In this document: one piece after another, positions 23,889 through 33,320 of the stretch
Layout of the letters: each line of letters opens with the position of its first letter
Numbering within the stretch: the stretch's first letter is position 1
DNA from: Maledivibacter halophilus
Lineage (GTDB): Bacteria > Bacillota > Clostridia > Peptostreptococcales > Caminicellaceae
DNA: 64,000 nucleotides
NCBI RefSeq assembly: GCF_900167445.1
Contig: NZ_FUZT01000013.1
Location: forward strand, 62,001-126,000
Reading direction: 5' to 3'
Position numbers and translations under genes: made by a program
The notes under the pieces: generated by a model
Seen by the model: only the letters and a program-made list of their open reading frames with translations
The model's database searches: none
What the model was told of the DNA's origin: nothing

Positions 23889-25835
23889 ATGAAGAAATTA
23901 TATACTATATTTATACTATTATCCTTAATTTTAACATTTAGCAGTTTCAATGCTGAGGCATTTTATGATGATGAAAAAGAATATACTATTATCACAATTG
24001 CTGGAGATAACTCCTTCCCTCCATTTGAATATATTGACGAAAAAGGGATTTATAAGGGATTTAATATTGATATAGTGAGGGCTGTTTCCATAGAAAAAGG
24101 TATTGATATAGAAATAATACCTATGCCTTGGTATAAGGCAATAGAGGCATTAAATAATGGAGAGATAGATGCTATACAAGGCATGAAATTTTCAGAAAGC
24201 AGGGACATGCATTATGATTTTTCTATTCCTTATATAGATACTCCCAATTCAATATTTGTTAGAAATGACAATAAATATATACATGATATAGAGGATTTAA
24301 AAGATAAAAAAGTTGCTATTCAAAAAAATGATATAAGCAAATATTTGTTATCTGATAGAGATATTAAAAATCTTACTGAAGTCAATAACCAAGAAGAGGC
24401 GCTTATTAAGTTAATAAATAAAGAAATAGATGCTTATGTTGGTAATAAGCTAACAGGAGCGTATTATATACAAAAAAAAGGATTTGAAGAATATGTAAAA
24501 ACAGTAGGAGAAGATTTACTTGTAGAAAATTATTGTGTTGCTACTTTAGAGGGCAATGAAGAAATAATTGGTATATTTAATGATGGTATAAAAAAAATAA
24601 TCAATAACGGTACCTACGATAAGATATATAAAAAATGGTTTGGAGAATATTTTTATGATGATATTAAAATATTGAAAAATATATTAATTGCATTAATCAT
24701 TGTATTTTTATTAGTTGTTTTTATTACTTTGTTTACTGTAAGCTGGAATAGAAAATTAAAGAAGAAGGTAGCAGAAAGAACCATGGAACTAAAAAAGGAA
24801 AATATATTAAAAGAAAAGATATTAAATTCTATATTTAGCTATATTTTAGTAGTTGATAAAGATAAAAAGATATTACTTATGAATGATAAGGCTAAGAAGC
24901 TAATAGGTAGTAAAAAGCATCCTATTGATTTTAATGATACAATTTTAGCCAAAATAATAGATAATGATGATATGAATAAAGTAATAAATAAGGGAATTGA
25001 AATAAAAAATAAAGAAGTGGTGAGTAGCATTGATAATTTTAGCACATATCAATATAATTTCAGTCCAATTTCTATAGATAATAATAATTTTGGAGCTGTA
25101 ATTAGCATAAAGGATATAACAGAAGAAAAAACCCTTAGAGAAAGGCTTATAGCAACAGATAAGCTTAAAACCTTAGGGAGATTAGCAGCAACTGTAGCCC
25201 ATGAAATAAAAAATCCATTAACTGCTATAAAAACATATGTAGATCTTTTACGTATAAAGATAAATAATGAGGAATTTAGAGAAAAATTATTAGAAGATGT
25301 ACCGAAGGAGATTGAAAGATTAGATAAGTTTGTAAACAGTCTTTTAAATTATTCTAGACATAAGAAAGAAGAAAAGAGGAAACTAAATATTAACGAAGTG
25401 GTTGCAAGCACATTAAGCTTTTTGAATAGAGAAATTAGAAAGTATAAAATAAAAATGATCTGTGACATTGATAAAGATGCACTGATTTTAGCAGATGAAG
25501 ATCAAATAAAGCATATATTAATGAACCTATTTTTAAATGCTATAGATGCAGTAAAGGATAATGAAGCTCCGAGGATAAAAGTATATTCAGTTATTAATAA
25601 TCAGTATATAAAGCTTATAATTGAAGATAACGGAAAGGGTATTGATGAAAAAATGCTGGGGAAAGTTTTTGAACCCTATTATACTACTAAAAAAGAAGGT
25701 GTAGGTTTGGGACTTTCAATAACTCAACAGATGGTTAGAAAAAATAATGGGGAAATTTCAGTACAATCAGAATTAGGAATAGGTACAAAGTTTATTATAA
25801 CCTTAGGCTTGTTAAAAAAAGGAGAAATGCAATGA
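23889..25835 (+). CDS. Sensor histidine kinase with extracytoplasmic SBP_bac_3 sensor
   Basis: ATG 23889 follows GGAGG; an upstream in-frame ATG at 23835 lacks a ribosome site. The 648 residues comprise a signal peptide (1-24), an amino-acid-binding-protein-like sensor (about 35-255, with FPPFEYIDEKGIYKGFNIDIVRAV and ALNNGEIDAIQGMKFSESRD), a TM near 262-285, a PAS-like domain near 310-415, HisKA with phosphoacceptor His438 (VAHEIKNPLTA), and an HATPase domain with NLFLNAIDAV, DNGKGI and GVGLGLSI. It overlaps the response-regulator start by four bases (ATGA). The sensor type suggests a polar amino acid or related ligand. It probably controls the sigma-54 promoter at 27341. Confidence 0.92.
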   Translation: MKKLYTIFILLSLILTFSSFNAEAFYDDEKEYTIITIAGDNSFPPFEYIDEKGIYKGFNIDIVRAVSIEKGIDIEIIPMPWYKAIEALNNGEIDAIQGMKFSESRDMHYDFSIPYIDTPNSIFVRNDNKYIHDIEDLKDKKVAIQKNDISKYLLSDRDIKNLTEVNNQEEALIKLINKEIDAYVGNKLTGAYYIQKKGFEEYVKTVGEDLLVENYCVATLEGNEEIIGIFNDGIKKIINNGTYDKIYKKWFGEYFYDDIKILKNILIALIIVFLLVVFITLFTVSWNRKLKKKVAERTMELKKENILKEKILNSIFSYILVVDKDKKILLMNDKAKKLIGSKKHPIDFNDTILAKIIDNDDMNKVINKGIEIKNKEVVSSIDNFSTYQYNFSPISIDNNNFGAVISIKDITEEKTLRERLIATDKLKTLGRLAATVAHEIKNPLTAIKTYVDLLRIKINNEEFREKLLEDVPKEIERLDKFVNSLLNYSRHKKEEKRKLNINEVVASTLSFLNREIRKYKIKMICDIDKDALILADEDQIKHILMNLFLNAIDAVKDNEAPRIKVYSVINNQYIKLIIEDNGKGIDEKMLGKVFEPYYTTKKEGVGLGLSITQQMVRKNNGEISVQSELGIGTKFIITLGLLKKGEMQ

Positions 25836-27175
25836 ATAAACTTTTAATAATTGATGATGAAAAAGCCATTTGCAATTCCTTAAAGTTTGCATTTGAGGAT
25901 AAATATAAAACATATATTGCAAAGGATTTTCCTACTGTAAAAAAATATATATCCATGTATTACTTTGACATTGTTTTATTGGATTTAAAATTTGGTGATA
26001 TTGATGGTTTAGAAGTACTTAAATATATAAAAAAGGACCTTGGGGAATGTCAGGTTATAATAATGACTGCATACAGCAGTATAGATTCGTCTATTAAAGC
26101 CATGAAATTAGGAGCTTGGGATTACGTTTTAAAACCCCTGAGTTTAGATAATTTAGAGATGATAATTGAAAAAGCTATAGAGTACAAGAATCTTAGCTCT
26201 AGATTACAAGATATGCATAACGAGCTTTCAGCTATTAAATCTGATAAAATTATTGGAAAATCTAAAGGTATAAAGGATGTTTTTAATTTAATTAATAAAG
26301 TGAAAAATGTAGATGTGAATGTATTGATTACAGGAGAAAGTGGAACAGGAAAAGAGCTGGTAGCTAGAGAAATTCATTATAATGGCAAAAGAAAAAAAGA
26401 AAGATTTGAAGTTGTAAACTGTGGAGCAATACCTAAAAACCTAATTGAAAGTGAATTGTTTGGCTACGAGAAAGGAGCTTTTACGGGGGCAGTTAAAGCT
26501 AGAAAAGGAAAGTTCATGCTTGCTAACCGGGGAACACTATTTTTAGATGAAATAGGAGAAATGGATTCAAAAACCCAGGTAAAGCTTTTAAGAATAATTC
26601 AAGATAAGGTAGTGTATCCTGTTGGTGGAGAAGATGGGATAAAAATAGATGTTAGAATAATTGCTGCCACCAACAGGAAATTATTAGAGGAAATAGAAAA
26701 AGGTAATTTTAGGGAAGATCTTTATTATAGATTAAATGTTATAAATATAAATATGCCCAGCCTTAGAGAACGAATTGAAGATATACCTTTATTAGTAGAG
26801 CATTTTATAAAAAAATACAATCAAGCCCTAAATAAGAATATTAAATCCATTTCCCCTGAAGCACTGAAGCTTCTTAAAGCTTATAATTATAAGGGAAATA
26901 TAAGAGAACTAGAAAACATATTAGAAAGAGCAATTATTTTGACAGAAAATGAAATAATAGATGTACATGATTTACCTTATCAAGTAATAAGGGATGAAAA
27001 TATAAAGATCCCAGATGACAAGCTTATTATAAGCATATATGACACCTTTGAAGTTATAGAGGAAAAAGTAATACGGAAAGCTATAGATAAAATTGGAAGC
27101 AAAAGAAAAATAGCAAAAATATTAGGGATAAGTGAGAGAACATTATGGAATAAAATAAAGAAATATGGGATATAA
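25832..27175 (+). CDS. NtrC-family sigma-54-dependent response regulator
   Basis: The receiver domain has DD at 8-9, phospho-acceptor Asp51 (DIVLLDLKFGD) and Lys101 (VLKPLS). The AAA+ domain has Walker A GESGTGKE (168-175), the sigma-54 contact loop GAFTGA (215-220), Walker B TLFLDEIGEM and the arginine region NFREDLYYRLNV. A Fis-type HTH is at the C-terminus (GSKRKIAKILGISERTLWNKIKKYGI). It is the last gene of a kinase-regulator pair. A dyad and a -24/-12 promoter lie directly downstream, before the TAXI-TRAP genes, so this transporter operon is the evident target. Confidence 0.95.
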   Translation: MNKLLIIDDEKAICNSLKFAFEDKYKTYIAKDFPTVKKYISMYYFDIVLLDLKFGDIDGLEVLKYIKKDLGECQVIIMTAYSSIDSSIKAMKLGAWDYVLKPLSLDNLEMIIEKAIEYKNLSSRLQDMHNELSAIKSDKIIGKSKGIKDVFNLINKVKNVDVNVLITGESGTGKELVAREIHYNGKRKKERFEVVNCGAIPKNLIESELFGYEKGAFTGAVKARKGKFMLANRGTLFLDEIGEMDSKTQVKLLRIIQDKVVYPVGGEDGIKIDVRIIAATNRKLLEEIEKGNFREDLYYRLNVININMPSLRERIEDIPLLVEHFIKKYNQALNKNIKSISPEALKLLKAYNYKGNIRELENILERAIILTENEIIDVHDLPYQVIRDENIKIPDDKLIISIYDTFEVIEEKVIRKAIDKIGSKRKIAKILGISERTLWNKIKKYGI

Positions 27176-27206
27176 ACCGTTAAGTTGACAAAATTAACGG
27201 TTTTTC
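27175..27206 (+). terminator. Terminator after the response regulator
   Basis: AAACCGTTAA and TTAACGGTTTTTC form the stem, beginning at the stop codon. Confidence 0.85.
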
Positions 27207-27207
27207 T

Positions 27208-27240
27208 ATGCAAAAAATTCATAGTCTGCAATTTTTGCAT
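27208..27240 (+). promoter_or_regulatory. Candidate upstream activating dyad for the NtrC-type regulator
   Basis: ATGCAAAAAATT (27208-27219) and AATTTTTGCAT (27230-27240) are inverted, about 21-22 bp centre to centre. They lie roughly 115 bp upstream of the -24 element, the usual place for an enhancer-binding-protein site. Confidence 0.6.
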
Positions 27241-27339
27241 GATTTTAAAGAGGTGTATTTTATTTGAAAGAATTAAATTAATATATAGAAAATTGTTTAA
27301 AATAAGGGTTTTCAGAGTTTTCAATATAAAGCTAATAAT

Positions 27340-27356
27340 TTGGCATAAATCTTGCT
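27340..27356 (+). promoter_or_regulatory. Sigma-54 (-24/-12) promoter of the TAXI-TRAP operon
   Basis: TTGGCATAAATCTTGCT matches TTGGCAC-N5-TTGCT with a single difference. The GG (27342-27343) and GC (27354-27355) are separated by the required ten bases. The binding-protein ATG is 38 bases downstream. Confidence 0.88.
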
Positions 27357-27393
27357 ATTATATAATAACAAATAAAGAAGGAGGGAAATTCCA

Positions 27394-28395
27394 ATGAAGA
27401 AAACGATTGCTATTATTTTAATTATTAGTATGACTTTAGCGTTACTTGTTGGATGTCAGGGAGCTGGCAGCAAAAAACAATTTGTAACAGTTGTAACAGG
27501 AGGAACAGGGGGAACATATTATCCTGTAGGAACAATATTTACTACATTATGGAATGAAAAATTAGGAGAAAAAGTACAAGCTTCTGTACAATCATCTGGT
27601 GGTTCGGTTGAAAATCTAAATATGCTTAAAGAAGGAGAGGCTCAATTAGGTATTGCAATGGCTAATCTTACTCTATTCGCCTATAATGGAGAACAAAGAT
27701 TTAAAGACAATAAATTTGAAGATGTAAGATTTGTTACTGCCCTATGGCCAGATGTTACACAATTTGTAGTTACAGAGAAATCAGGTATTAATTCAGTAAA
27801 GGATATAAAAGGTAAGAGATTTAGTGTAGGATCAGCAGGGTCAGGAACAGAATATAGTACTAAGCTTATACTGGAAACTATTGGAGGCCTTACTGATGAA
27901 GACTTTGGCTCTGAGCATTTAGGATATAGCGAAGCATCAAGTGCAATTCAAAATAGTCAAATTGACGGGATGAATGCAGAGGGAGGTTTACCTACTTCCG
28001 CCGTATCAGAAATAGCTGCTAGCAAGACAAAAATAAAGCTTCTTGAATTTAGTGATAGTGATTATGAAAAGCTTCATTCAATAGCACCTTATTATGGTCA
28101 ATTTACAGTGCCAAAGGGACTTTATAGAGGAATAGATAAAGATATTAAGACTTTAGGTGTAAAATCAACACTTATTTGTCATGCTGATCTTGATGAAGAT
28201 ACAGTATATGAGTTGGTTAAGACATTATATGAAAACTATGAATCCATAGTAGGGTCCCACAAAGCATTAGAATTTATGGGGCTTGACCAAGCCATTGAAG
28301 GATTACCTCCAGTACCATTACATCCAGGTGCAGTTAAATATTATAAAGAAAAAGGCATTGAAATTCCTGAATATTTATTACCGTCAGATAAATAA
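27394..28395 (+). CDS. TAXI-family TRAP transporter substrate-binding lipoprotein
   Basis: This is the extracytoplasmic solute receptor of a TRAP transporter. The signal peptide ends in lipobox LLVGC (Cys21). The TAXI signature VTVVTGGTGGTYYPVGTIFTTLWNEKL is directly behind, then SGGSVENLNMLKEGEAQLGIAMANL and VGSAGSGTEYSTKLIL. It is 333 residues, a normal length. GGAGGG precedes the ATG. Expression should depend on the sigma-54 promoter at 27340. TAXI receptors mostly take up dicarboxylates or amino acids such as glutamate; the downstream genes point to a formimino compound or its precursor, which is an inference. Confidence 0.93.
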   Translation: MKKTIAIILIISMTLALLVGCQGAGSKKQFVTVVTGGTGGTYYPVGTIFTTLWNEKLGEKVQASVQSSGGSVENLNMLKEGEAQLGIAMANLTLFAYNGEQRFKDNKFEDVRFVTALWPDVTQFVVTEKSGINSVKDIKGKRFSVGSAGSGTEYSTKLILETIGGLTDEDFGSEHLGYSEASSAIQNSQIDGMNAEGGLPTSAVSEIAASKTKIKLLEFSDSDYEKLHSIAPYYGQFTVPKGLYRGIDKDIKTLGVKSTLICHADLDEDTVYELVKTLYENYESIVGSHKALEFMGLDQAIEGLPPVPLHPGAVKYYKEKGIEIPEYLLPSDK

Positions 28396-28410
28396 TATAC
28401 TTTCTTAATG

Positions 28411-28605
28411 TATTATGGATGTATGCCCTAAAAAGTTTGATTTACGGTCGTAGCCACTGAGAATCCTTTTGGCTCATGCAATAAACCTGTTTTTAATTTA
28501 AAAGTTTAAAGGATAAACAGGTTCATAAAAATCGCGGGGAAGGAAACCTCAGAGTCTACTCCCTTTATTACAGTTTTATTGGTGCATATCTATAAATAAA
28601 CACCC
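28411..28605 (+). repeat. Repeat family C, copy 1 (about 190 bp, structured)
   Basis: It aligns along its length with 48565-48752. Shared blocks include CGGTCGTAGCCA, TTTTGGCTCATG, the hairpin AAACCTG/CAGGTT, AAACCTCAGAG and GTTTTATTGG. Many differences are C-T or G-A changes. Imperfect terminal inverted repeats start TATGGATGTATG. AGCCA/TGGCT can form a hairpin whose loop CTGAG is complementary to downstream CTCAG. It lies between the binding-protein and permease genes. Confidence 0.65.
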
Positions 28606-28637
28606 CTTTAAAGATTAATTAAAGCATATTATATAAG

Positions 28638-28695
28638 TGCGAAGTGTTAAGCTTATAAAAATTAACTTTTAACTTTTAAAACACTTCGCATTTTA
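28638..28695 (+). terminator. Hairpin terminator inside the TRAP operon
   Basis: TGCGAAGTGTT and AACACTTCGCA form an 11-bp stem around a 30-base loop, then TTTTA. Partial termination would give more binding protein than permease. Confidence 0.65.
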
Positions 28696-28735
28696 TATGC
28701 TAATAGAAAATGTAGATTAAAAAGGAGGTAAATAT

Positions 28736-30649
28736 ATGGAAAAGAAAAAGACAGAGAAAAATTCTTGTGAAGAAGAAATTAGTACTCGGAAATTATTTGG
28801 AAAAGCAGCATTTTTCGTAATGGTATTTTCTATAGTTACATCGGCAATTCATATTTGGATCAATAGCTTTAGCTTGATGATGGTAATTAAGAAAAATGCT
28901 ATACACCTTGGACTAATGCTAGCGCTTACATTTTTAATGTATCCTGCAACAAAGAAATCCTCCAAGGAAAAACCCAGCATTTTTGATTGGGGATTTGGGA
29001 TATTAGGAATCTTAACAGGACTATATATTTATTTTACTTATGACAGCTTAATTGATAGATCACTAACTCCAAATACTATAGATTATTGCTTTGCTGTAAT
29101 AACTGTATTATTAATACTAGAGGCTGCTAGAAGAGCAGTAGGATGGATATTACCAGTTCTATCAATCAGTTTCATATTTTATGCAAAGTTTGGATATGTT
29201 TTTCCAGGAGTGTTGGCACATCAAGGTTTTACTTGGAAAAGAATATTAACTAGAATGTATCTTACCGATAATGGGATTTATGGTGTAACATTAATGGTTT
29301 CAGCCTCATATGTATTTATGTTTATACTTTTTGGTTCGTTCTTAAACAAATCGGGAACTGCCAAATTTTTCAATGATTTTTCTCTTGCCTTTGCAGGTAA
29401 GTTTAGAGGAGGGCCAGCAAAGGTTGCGGTAATGGCAAGTGGATTAATGGGAACAATAAGTGGAAGCTCACAGGCCAATGTTGCAACTACTGGAGCCTTT
29501 ACCATACCTCTAATGAAGGAGGTTGGATACACCCCTAGATTCTCAGCAGCTGTAGAAGCAGCAGCATCAACAGGTGGAATATTAATGCCACCTATAATGG
29601 GGGCCGCATCATTTATGATGGCATCATTTTTAGGAGTGCCTTATCTTAAAGTAATGATGGCAGGCATTATACCAGCTTTATTTTATTACTTTGCTATTTT
29701 TGTAATGGTTGATCTAGAAGCTCAAAAGCTGGATTTACGGGGGCTTAGTAAAGACAAATTGCCAAATTTAAAGTTGGTTATAAAGAAACAGGGGCATTTA
29801 ATGATACCGATTTTAATCATACTAGTATTACTTGTAAAGGGATTGACTCCTTTATACTCTGCTTTTTATGGTTTGATCTCAGTAATAGTTGTTAGTTTCC
29901 TTAAAAAGTCAACTAGAATGTCTTTAAAGGATATACTTGAAGCTTTAGAAGATGGAGCTAAAAATGCAGTTCCAGTTGCAATAGCATGTGCAGTTGTTGG
30001 ATTTATAGTTGGTGTAGTGTCTATGACAGGCTTAGGTCAGGTTTTAGCACATAATATTTTAAAGCTATCTATGGGACAAACTTGGTTAGCCCTAATATTA
30101 GTTATGATAGCATCTATATTTTTGGGCATGGGGCTTCCAGCTACAGCATGTTATATAATTACAGCTAGTATAGCTGCTCCAGCACTTATAAATATGGGAA
30201 TAAATCCTTTGGCAGCTCATTTTTTTGCATTCTACTATGGTACATTATCTGCTGTAGTACCACCTGTTGCATTAACATCATATACTGCTGCGGGACTTTC
30301 AGGTGCAAATCCTACAGATGTTGCTTTTACTGGATTTAAGCTTGCCTCGGCTGGAATAATTATACCATTTATGTTTGTATATTCTCCAAGTCTTTTAATG
30401 CAAGGAGAAATAACACCTTTAGGTATAATAACTGTAATAATAACAGGTTTAATAGGTATATGCCTACTTGGAGCATCAAACGAAAAGTATCTAAAAGGTA
30501 GACTCAGTAAGCTTGAGAGCTTTATACTTTTTATCGGTGCCATTACTTTAGTTTATCCGGGCCTATTAACTGATGCTATAGGATTAGCAATTGGAGCAGG
30601 AATATTCTTAAAAAATAAGAAAAAGGCTGGTAGAATTTTAGAAGCATAA
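28736..30649 (+). CDS. TRAP transporter permease, fused 4TM-12TM (DctQM type)
   Basis: This is the membrane component for the TAXI receptor upstream. The 637-residue protein begins with a small-subunit-like region of about four TMs (residues 20-140) and continues into the DctM-like large subunit. It carries GLMGTISGSSQANVATTGAFTIPLMKEVGY, EAAASTGGILMPPIMGAASFMM, GMGLPATACYIITASIAAPAL and HFFAFYYGTLSAVVPPVALTSYTAA, the classic TRAP motifs. AAAAAGGAGG precedes the ATG. fhs follows after 41 bases with no terminator, so transport and one-carbon genes are probably on one transcript. Confidence 0.94.
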   Translation: MEKKKTEKNSCEEEISTRKLFGKAAFFVMVFSIVTSAIHIWINSFSLMMVIKKNAIHLGLMLALTFLMYPATKKSSKEKPSIFDWGFGILGILTGLYIYFTYDSLIDRSLTPNTIDYCFAVITVLLILEAARRAVGWILPVLSISFIFYAKFGYVFPGVLAHQGFTWKRILTRMYLTDNGIYGVTLMVSASYVFMFILFGSFLNKSGTAKFFNDFSLAFAGKFRGGPAKVAVMASGLMGTISGSSQANVATTGAFTIPLMKEVGYTPRFSAAVEAAASTGGILMPPIMGAASFMMASFLGVPYLKVMMAGIIPALFYYFAIFVMVDLEAQKLDLRGLSKDKLPNLKLVIKKQGHLMIPILIILVLLVKGLTPLYSAFYGLISVIVVSFLKKSTRMSLKDILEALEDGAKNAVPVAIACAVVGFIVGVVSMTGLGQVLAHNILKLSMGQTWLALILVMIASIFLGMGLPATACYIITASIAAPALINMGINPLAAHFFAFYYGTLSAVVPPVALTSYTAAGLSGANPTDVAFTGFKLASAGIIIPFMFVYSPSLLMQGEITPLGIITVIITGLIGICLLGASNEKYLKGRLSKLESFILFIGAITLVYPGLLTDAIGLAIGAGIFLKNKKKAGRILEA

Positions 30650-30690
30650 AAGGGTTAATAATTTCAATACGTATGTAGGGAGATGAAAAA

Positions 30691-32361
30691 ATGAAAACCG
30701 ATGTACAAATTGCAAATGAAGCTAAGATGATTCCCATAATGGAAGTTGCAAAAAAGATAGGAATAGAGGAAGATGATTTAGAGTTATATGGTAATTATAA
30801 AGCAAAGGTATCATTGGATTTGTTGGAAAAACAAAAAGAAAAGCCTGATGGAAAGCTTGTTCTTGTTACTGCAATTAATCCAACACCAGCTGGAGAAGGA
30901 AAGACTACAACAAATATTGGATTAAGCATGGGACTTAATAAGATTGGGAAAAAAGCAATTACAACACTGCGAGAGCCTTCTCTTGGACCTTGCTTTGGAG
31001 TAAAGGGTGGTGCAGCAGGAGGTGGTTATTCTCAGGTAGTACCAATGGAAGATATAAACCTCCATTTTACAGGGGATATACATGCAATCACAACTGCTAA
31101 TAATCTTGTTGCAGCACTTCTTGATAATCATATTCATCAAGGGAATAAATTAAAAATAGATACTAGAAAGATAGTATGGAAAAGAGTTCTTGATATGAAT
31201 GATAGAGCTCTTAGAAATATCGTTGTGGGACTTAGAGGAAGAGCAAATGGTGTTCCAAGAGAAGATGGATTTGATATATCAGTTGCATCAGAGGTAATGG
31301 CTATACTTTGCTTAGCAACAGATTTAGATGATTTAAGACAGAGAATTTCAAAAATGATAGTTGCATATGATTTAGATGGAAATCCAGTTACTGCCGATGA
31401 CATAGAAGCGACTGGAGCTGTAACATTACTTCTTAAAGATGCTATAAAGCCAAATTTAGTGCAAACTATTGAAAATACACCTGCTTTTATACATGGAGGA
31501 CCTTTTGCCAATATAGCTCATGGATGTAATAGTGTTATTGCAACGAAATTAGCACTAAAGCTAGGAGATTATGTTGTAACTGAAGCAGGCTTTGGCGCTG
31601 ACTTAGGTGCAGAAAAATTCTGCAATATTAAATGTAGATTTGCAGGGCTTAGTCCTGAGGCTGTAGTTATAGTTGCTACAGTAAGAGCTCTAAAAATGCA
31701 TGGTGGGCTTCCAAAGAAAGAGCTAGAAGGTGAAAATCTTGAGGCCTTAGGACAAGGTATAGAAAATTTAGAAAAGCATATAGAAAATATAGCTAAGTTT
31801 GGTATTTCATCAGTGGTAGCTATAAATAAATTCCCAACGGATACAGAAAATGAAATTAATCTTTTAAGGGAAAAAAGTGAGAAGCTAGGAGTTAATGTAG
31901 TTCTTTCTGAAGTTTGGGCCAATGGTGGAGACGGAGGAGTTGAGCTTGCAAAGAAGGTTGTGGAAATAGTAGAAGAAAAAAAATCCTGCTTTGCTCCACT
32001 ATATGATTCAAATGAAAGTATTAAGACTAAGGTTGAAAAAATAGCTAAGGAAATATATGGTGCAAGTGGAGTGAAATATTCAAGAAAGGCTGAGAAAAAA
32101 ATCAAAGAGCTAGAAAAATTAAAGCTTGATAAGATGCCAATATGCATGGCAAAAACACAATATTCCCTGTCTGATGATCCAACCCTATTGGGAAGACCTA
32201 GTGAATTTGATATTTCTATAGCTGATGTAATAGTTTCAGCGGGAGCAGGTTTTATTGTTGTACTCACAGGCAATATTATGAGAATGCCTGGACTTCCAAA
32301 GATACCAGCGGCAAACAATATGGCTATAACAAAAGATGGGAAGATAACTGGATTGTTTTAA
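30691..32361 (+). CDS. fhs: Formate--tetrahydrofolate ligase
   Basis: It catalyses the reversible reaction formate + ATP + THF = 10-formyl-THF + ADP + Pi in the cytoplasm. It is 556 residues, the normal length. The P-loop is [15 protein letters not shown] (about 66-80); conserved segments include [51 protein letters not shown] and [20 protein letters not shown], ending [15 protein letters not shown]. Here it precedes ftcD and fchA, which suggests operation towards ATP and formate from formimino groups rather than acetogenesis. No folD is in the window. Confidence 0.97.
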   Translation: MKTDVQIANEAKMIPIMEVAKKIGIEEDDLELYGNYKAKVSLDLLEKQKEKPDGKLVLVTAINPTPAGEGKTTTNIGLSMGLNKIGKKAITTLREPSLGPCFGVKGGAAGGGYSQVVPMEDINLHFTGDIHAITTANNLVAALLDNHIHQGNKLKIDTRKIVWKRVLDMNDRALRNIVVGLRGRANGVPREDGFDISVASEVMAILCLATDLDDLRQRISKMIVAYDLDGNPVTADDIEATGAVTLLLKDAIKPNLVQTIENTPAFIHGGPFANIAHGCNSVIATKLALKLGDYVVTEAGFGADLGAEKFCNIKCRFAGLSPEAVVIVATVRALKMHGGLPKKELEGENLEALGQGIENLEKHIENIAKFGISSVVAINKFPTDTENEINLLREKSEKLGVNVVLSEVWANGGDGGVELAKKVVEIVEEKKSCFAPLYDSNESIKTKVEKIAKEIYGASGVKYSRKAEKKIKELEKLKLDKMPICMAKTQYSLSDDPTLLGRPSEFDISIADVIVSAGAGFIVVLTGNIMRMPGLPKIPAANNMAITKDGKITGLF

Positions 32362-32377
32362 ATTGAGGAGGATGAAT

Positions 32378-33274
32378 ATGAATAAGCTTGTACAATGTGT
32401 ACCTAATTTTTCAGAAGGAAGAGATAAAGATAAAATTGAGAAAATAATTGATTGCTTTAGAGGAAAAGATGGTGTCAAGCTTTTAGATTATTCTAGTGAT
32501 AAGGATCATAATAGGTCAGTTGTTACTTTGGTTGGAGAGCCTAATGAAGTTGAAAAAGCTATGATAGAGGCCTTTGGAGTTGCTATAGAGCTTATTGACA
32601 TGACTAAGCATGAAGGACAGCATCCCAGAATGGGAGCAGTAGATGTATGTCCTTTTATTCCAATAAAGAATATGGACATAAATGAAGCAAAAGAATTAGC
32701 AGAGAAGCTGGCAAAGGAAGTATCAGAAAAATATAATTTGCCAATATTTTTATATGAGAAATCTGCTACAGCTGCTCATAGACAAAATCTAGCTAAAATA
32801 AGAAAAGGTCAGTTTGAAGGTATGGCTGATAAGATAAAAGAGGAAGATTGGAAGCCAGATTATGGACAAGGGGAAATACATCCAACAGCAGGAGTTACTG
32901 CAATAGGTGCCAGGATGCCTTTAGTAGCATTTAATGTACTTCTTGACACATCTAATTTAGAAATTGCAAATAAAATAGCAAGATGTGTAAGACATATAAG
33001 TGGAGGTCTTAGATATTGCAAGGCCATAGGAATAGATATGCCAGAAAGAGGTATAACTCAAGTATCAATGAATATGACGGATTATACAAAAACACCCTTA
33101 TATAGAGTGTTTGAGCTAATAAGAATAGAAGCAAAAAGATATGGAGTTAATGTAGTAGGAAGTGAAGTAATAGGGTTAGTGCCTATGGATGTCTTTATAA
33201 ATATAGGAGAATACTATTTAGGTATAGAAGGTTTTAATCCAAGTCAGGTACTTGAGAAAAACCTTATGGAATAG
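32378..33274 (+). CDS. ftcD: Glutamate (or related) formimidoyltransferase
   Basis: It transfers the formimino group of N-formimino-glutamate (or formiminoglycine in purine fermenters) to THF. The 298-residue single-domain form starts VQCVPNFSEGRDKDKIEKI. The N-terminal domain has DHNRSVVTLVGEP, TKHEGQHPRMGAVDVCPFIP and GEIHPTAGVTAIGAR; the C-terminal domain includes CKAIGIDMPERGITQVSMNMTDY. A TTG at 32363 is in frame, but GAGGAGG stands 7 bases before ATG 32378. The cyclodeaminase is a separate gene 46 bases downstream. Which amino acid it uses cannot be read from sequence. Confidence 0.93.
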   Translation: MNKLVQCVPNFSEGRDKDKIEKIIDCFRGKDGVKLLDYSSDKDHNRSVVTLVGEPNEVEKAMIEAFGVAIELIDMTKHEGQHPRMGAVDVCPFIPIKNMDINEAKELAEKLAKEVSEKYNLPIFLYEKSATAAHRQNLAKIRKGQFEGMADKIKEEDWKPDYGQGEIHPTAGVTAIGARMPLVAFNVLLDTSNLEIANKIARCVRHISGGLRYCKAIGIDMPERGITQVSMNMTDYTKTPLYRVFELIRIEAKRYGVNVVGSEVIGLVPMDVFINIGEYYLGIEGFNPSQVLEKNLME

Positions 33275-33320
33275 AGAAATATACTATATCAAATTATTTA
33301 AATAGAGTGAGGTTATTGTT

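Noticed and set aside
31569-32318. 249-codon minus-strand ORF opposite fhs
   Set aside because: It is antisense to a certain gene, is Ser/Phe/Leu-rich as expected of a shadow, and has no ribosome site.
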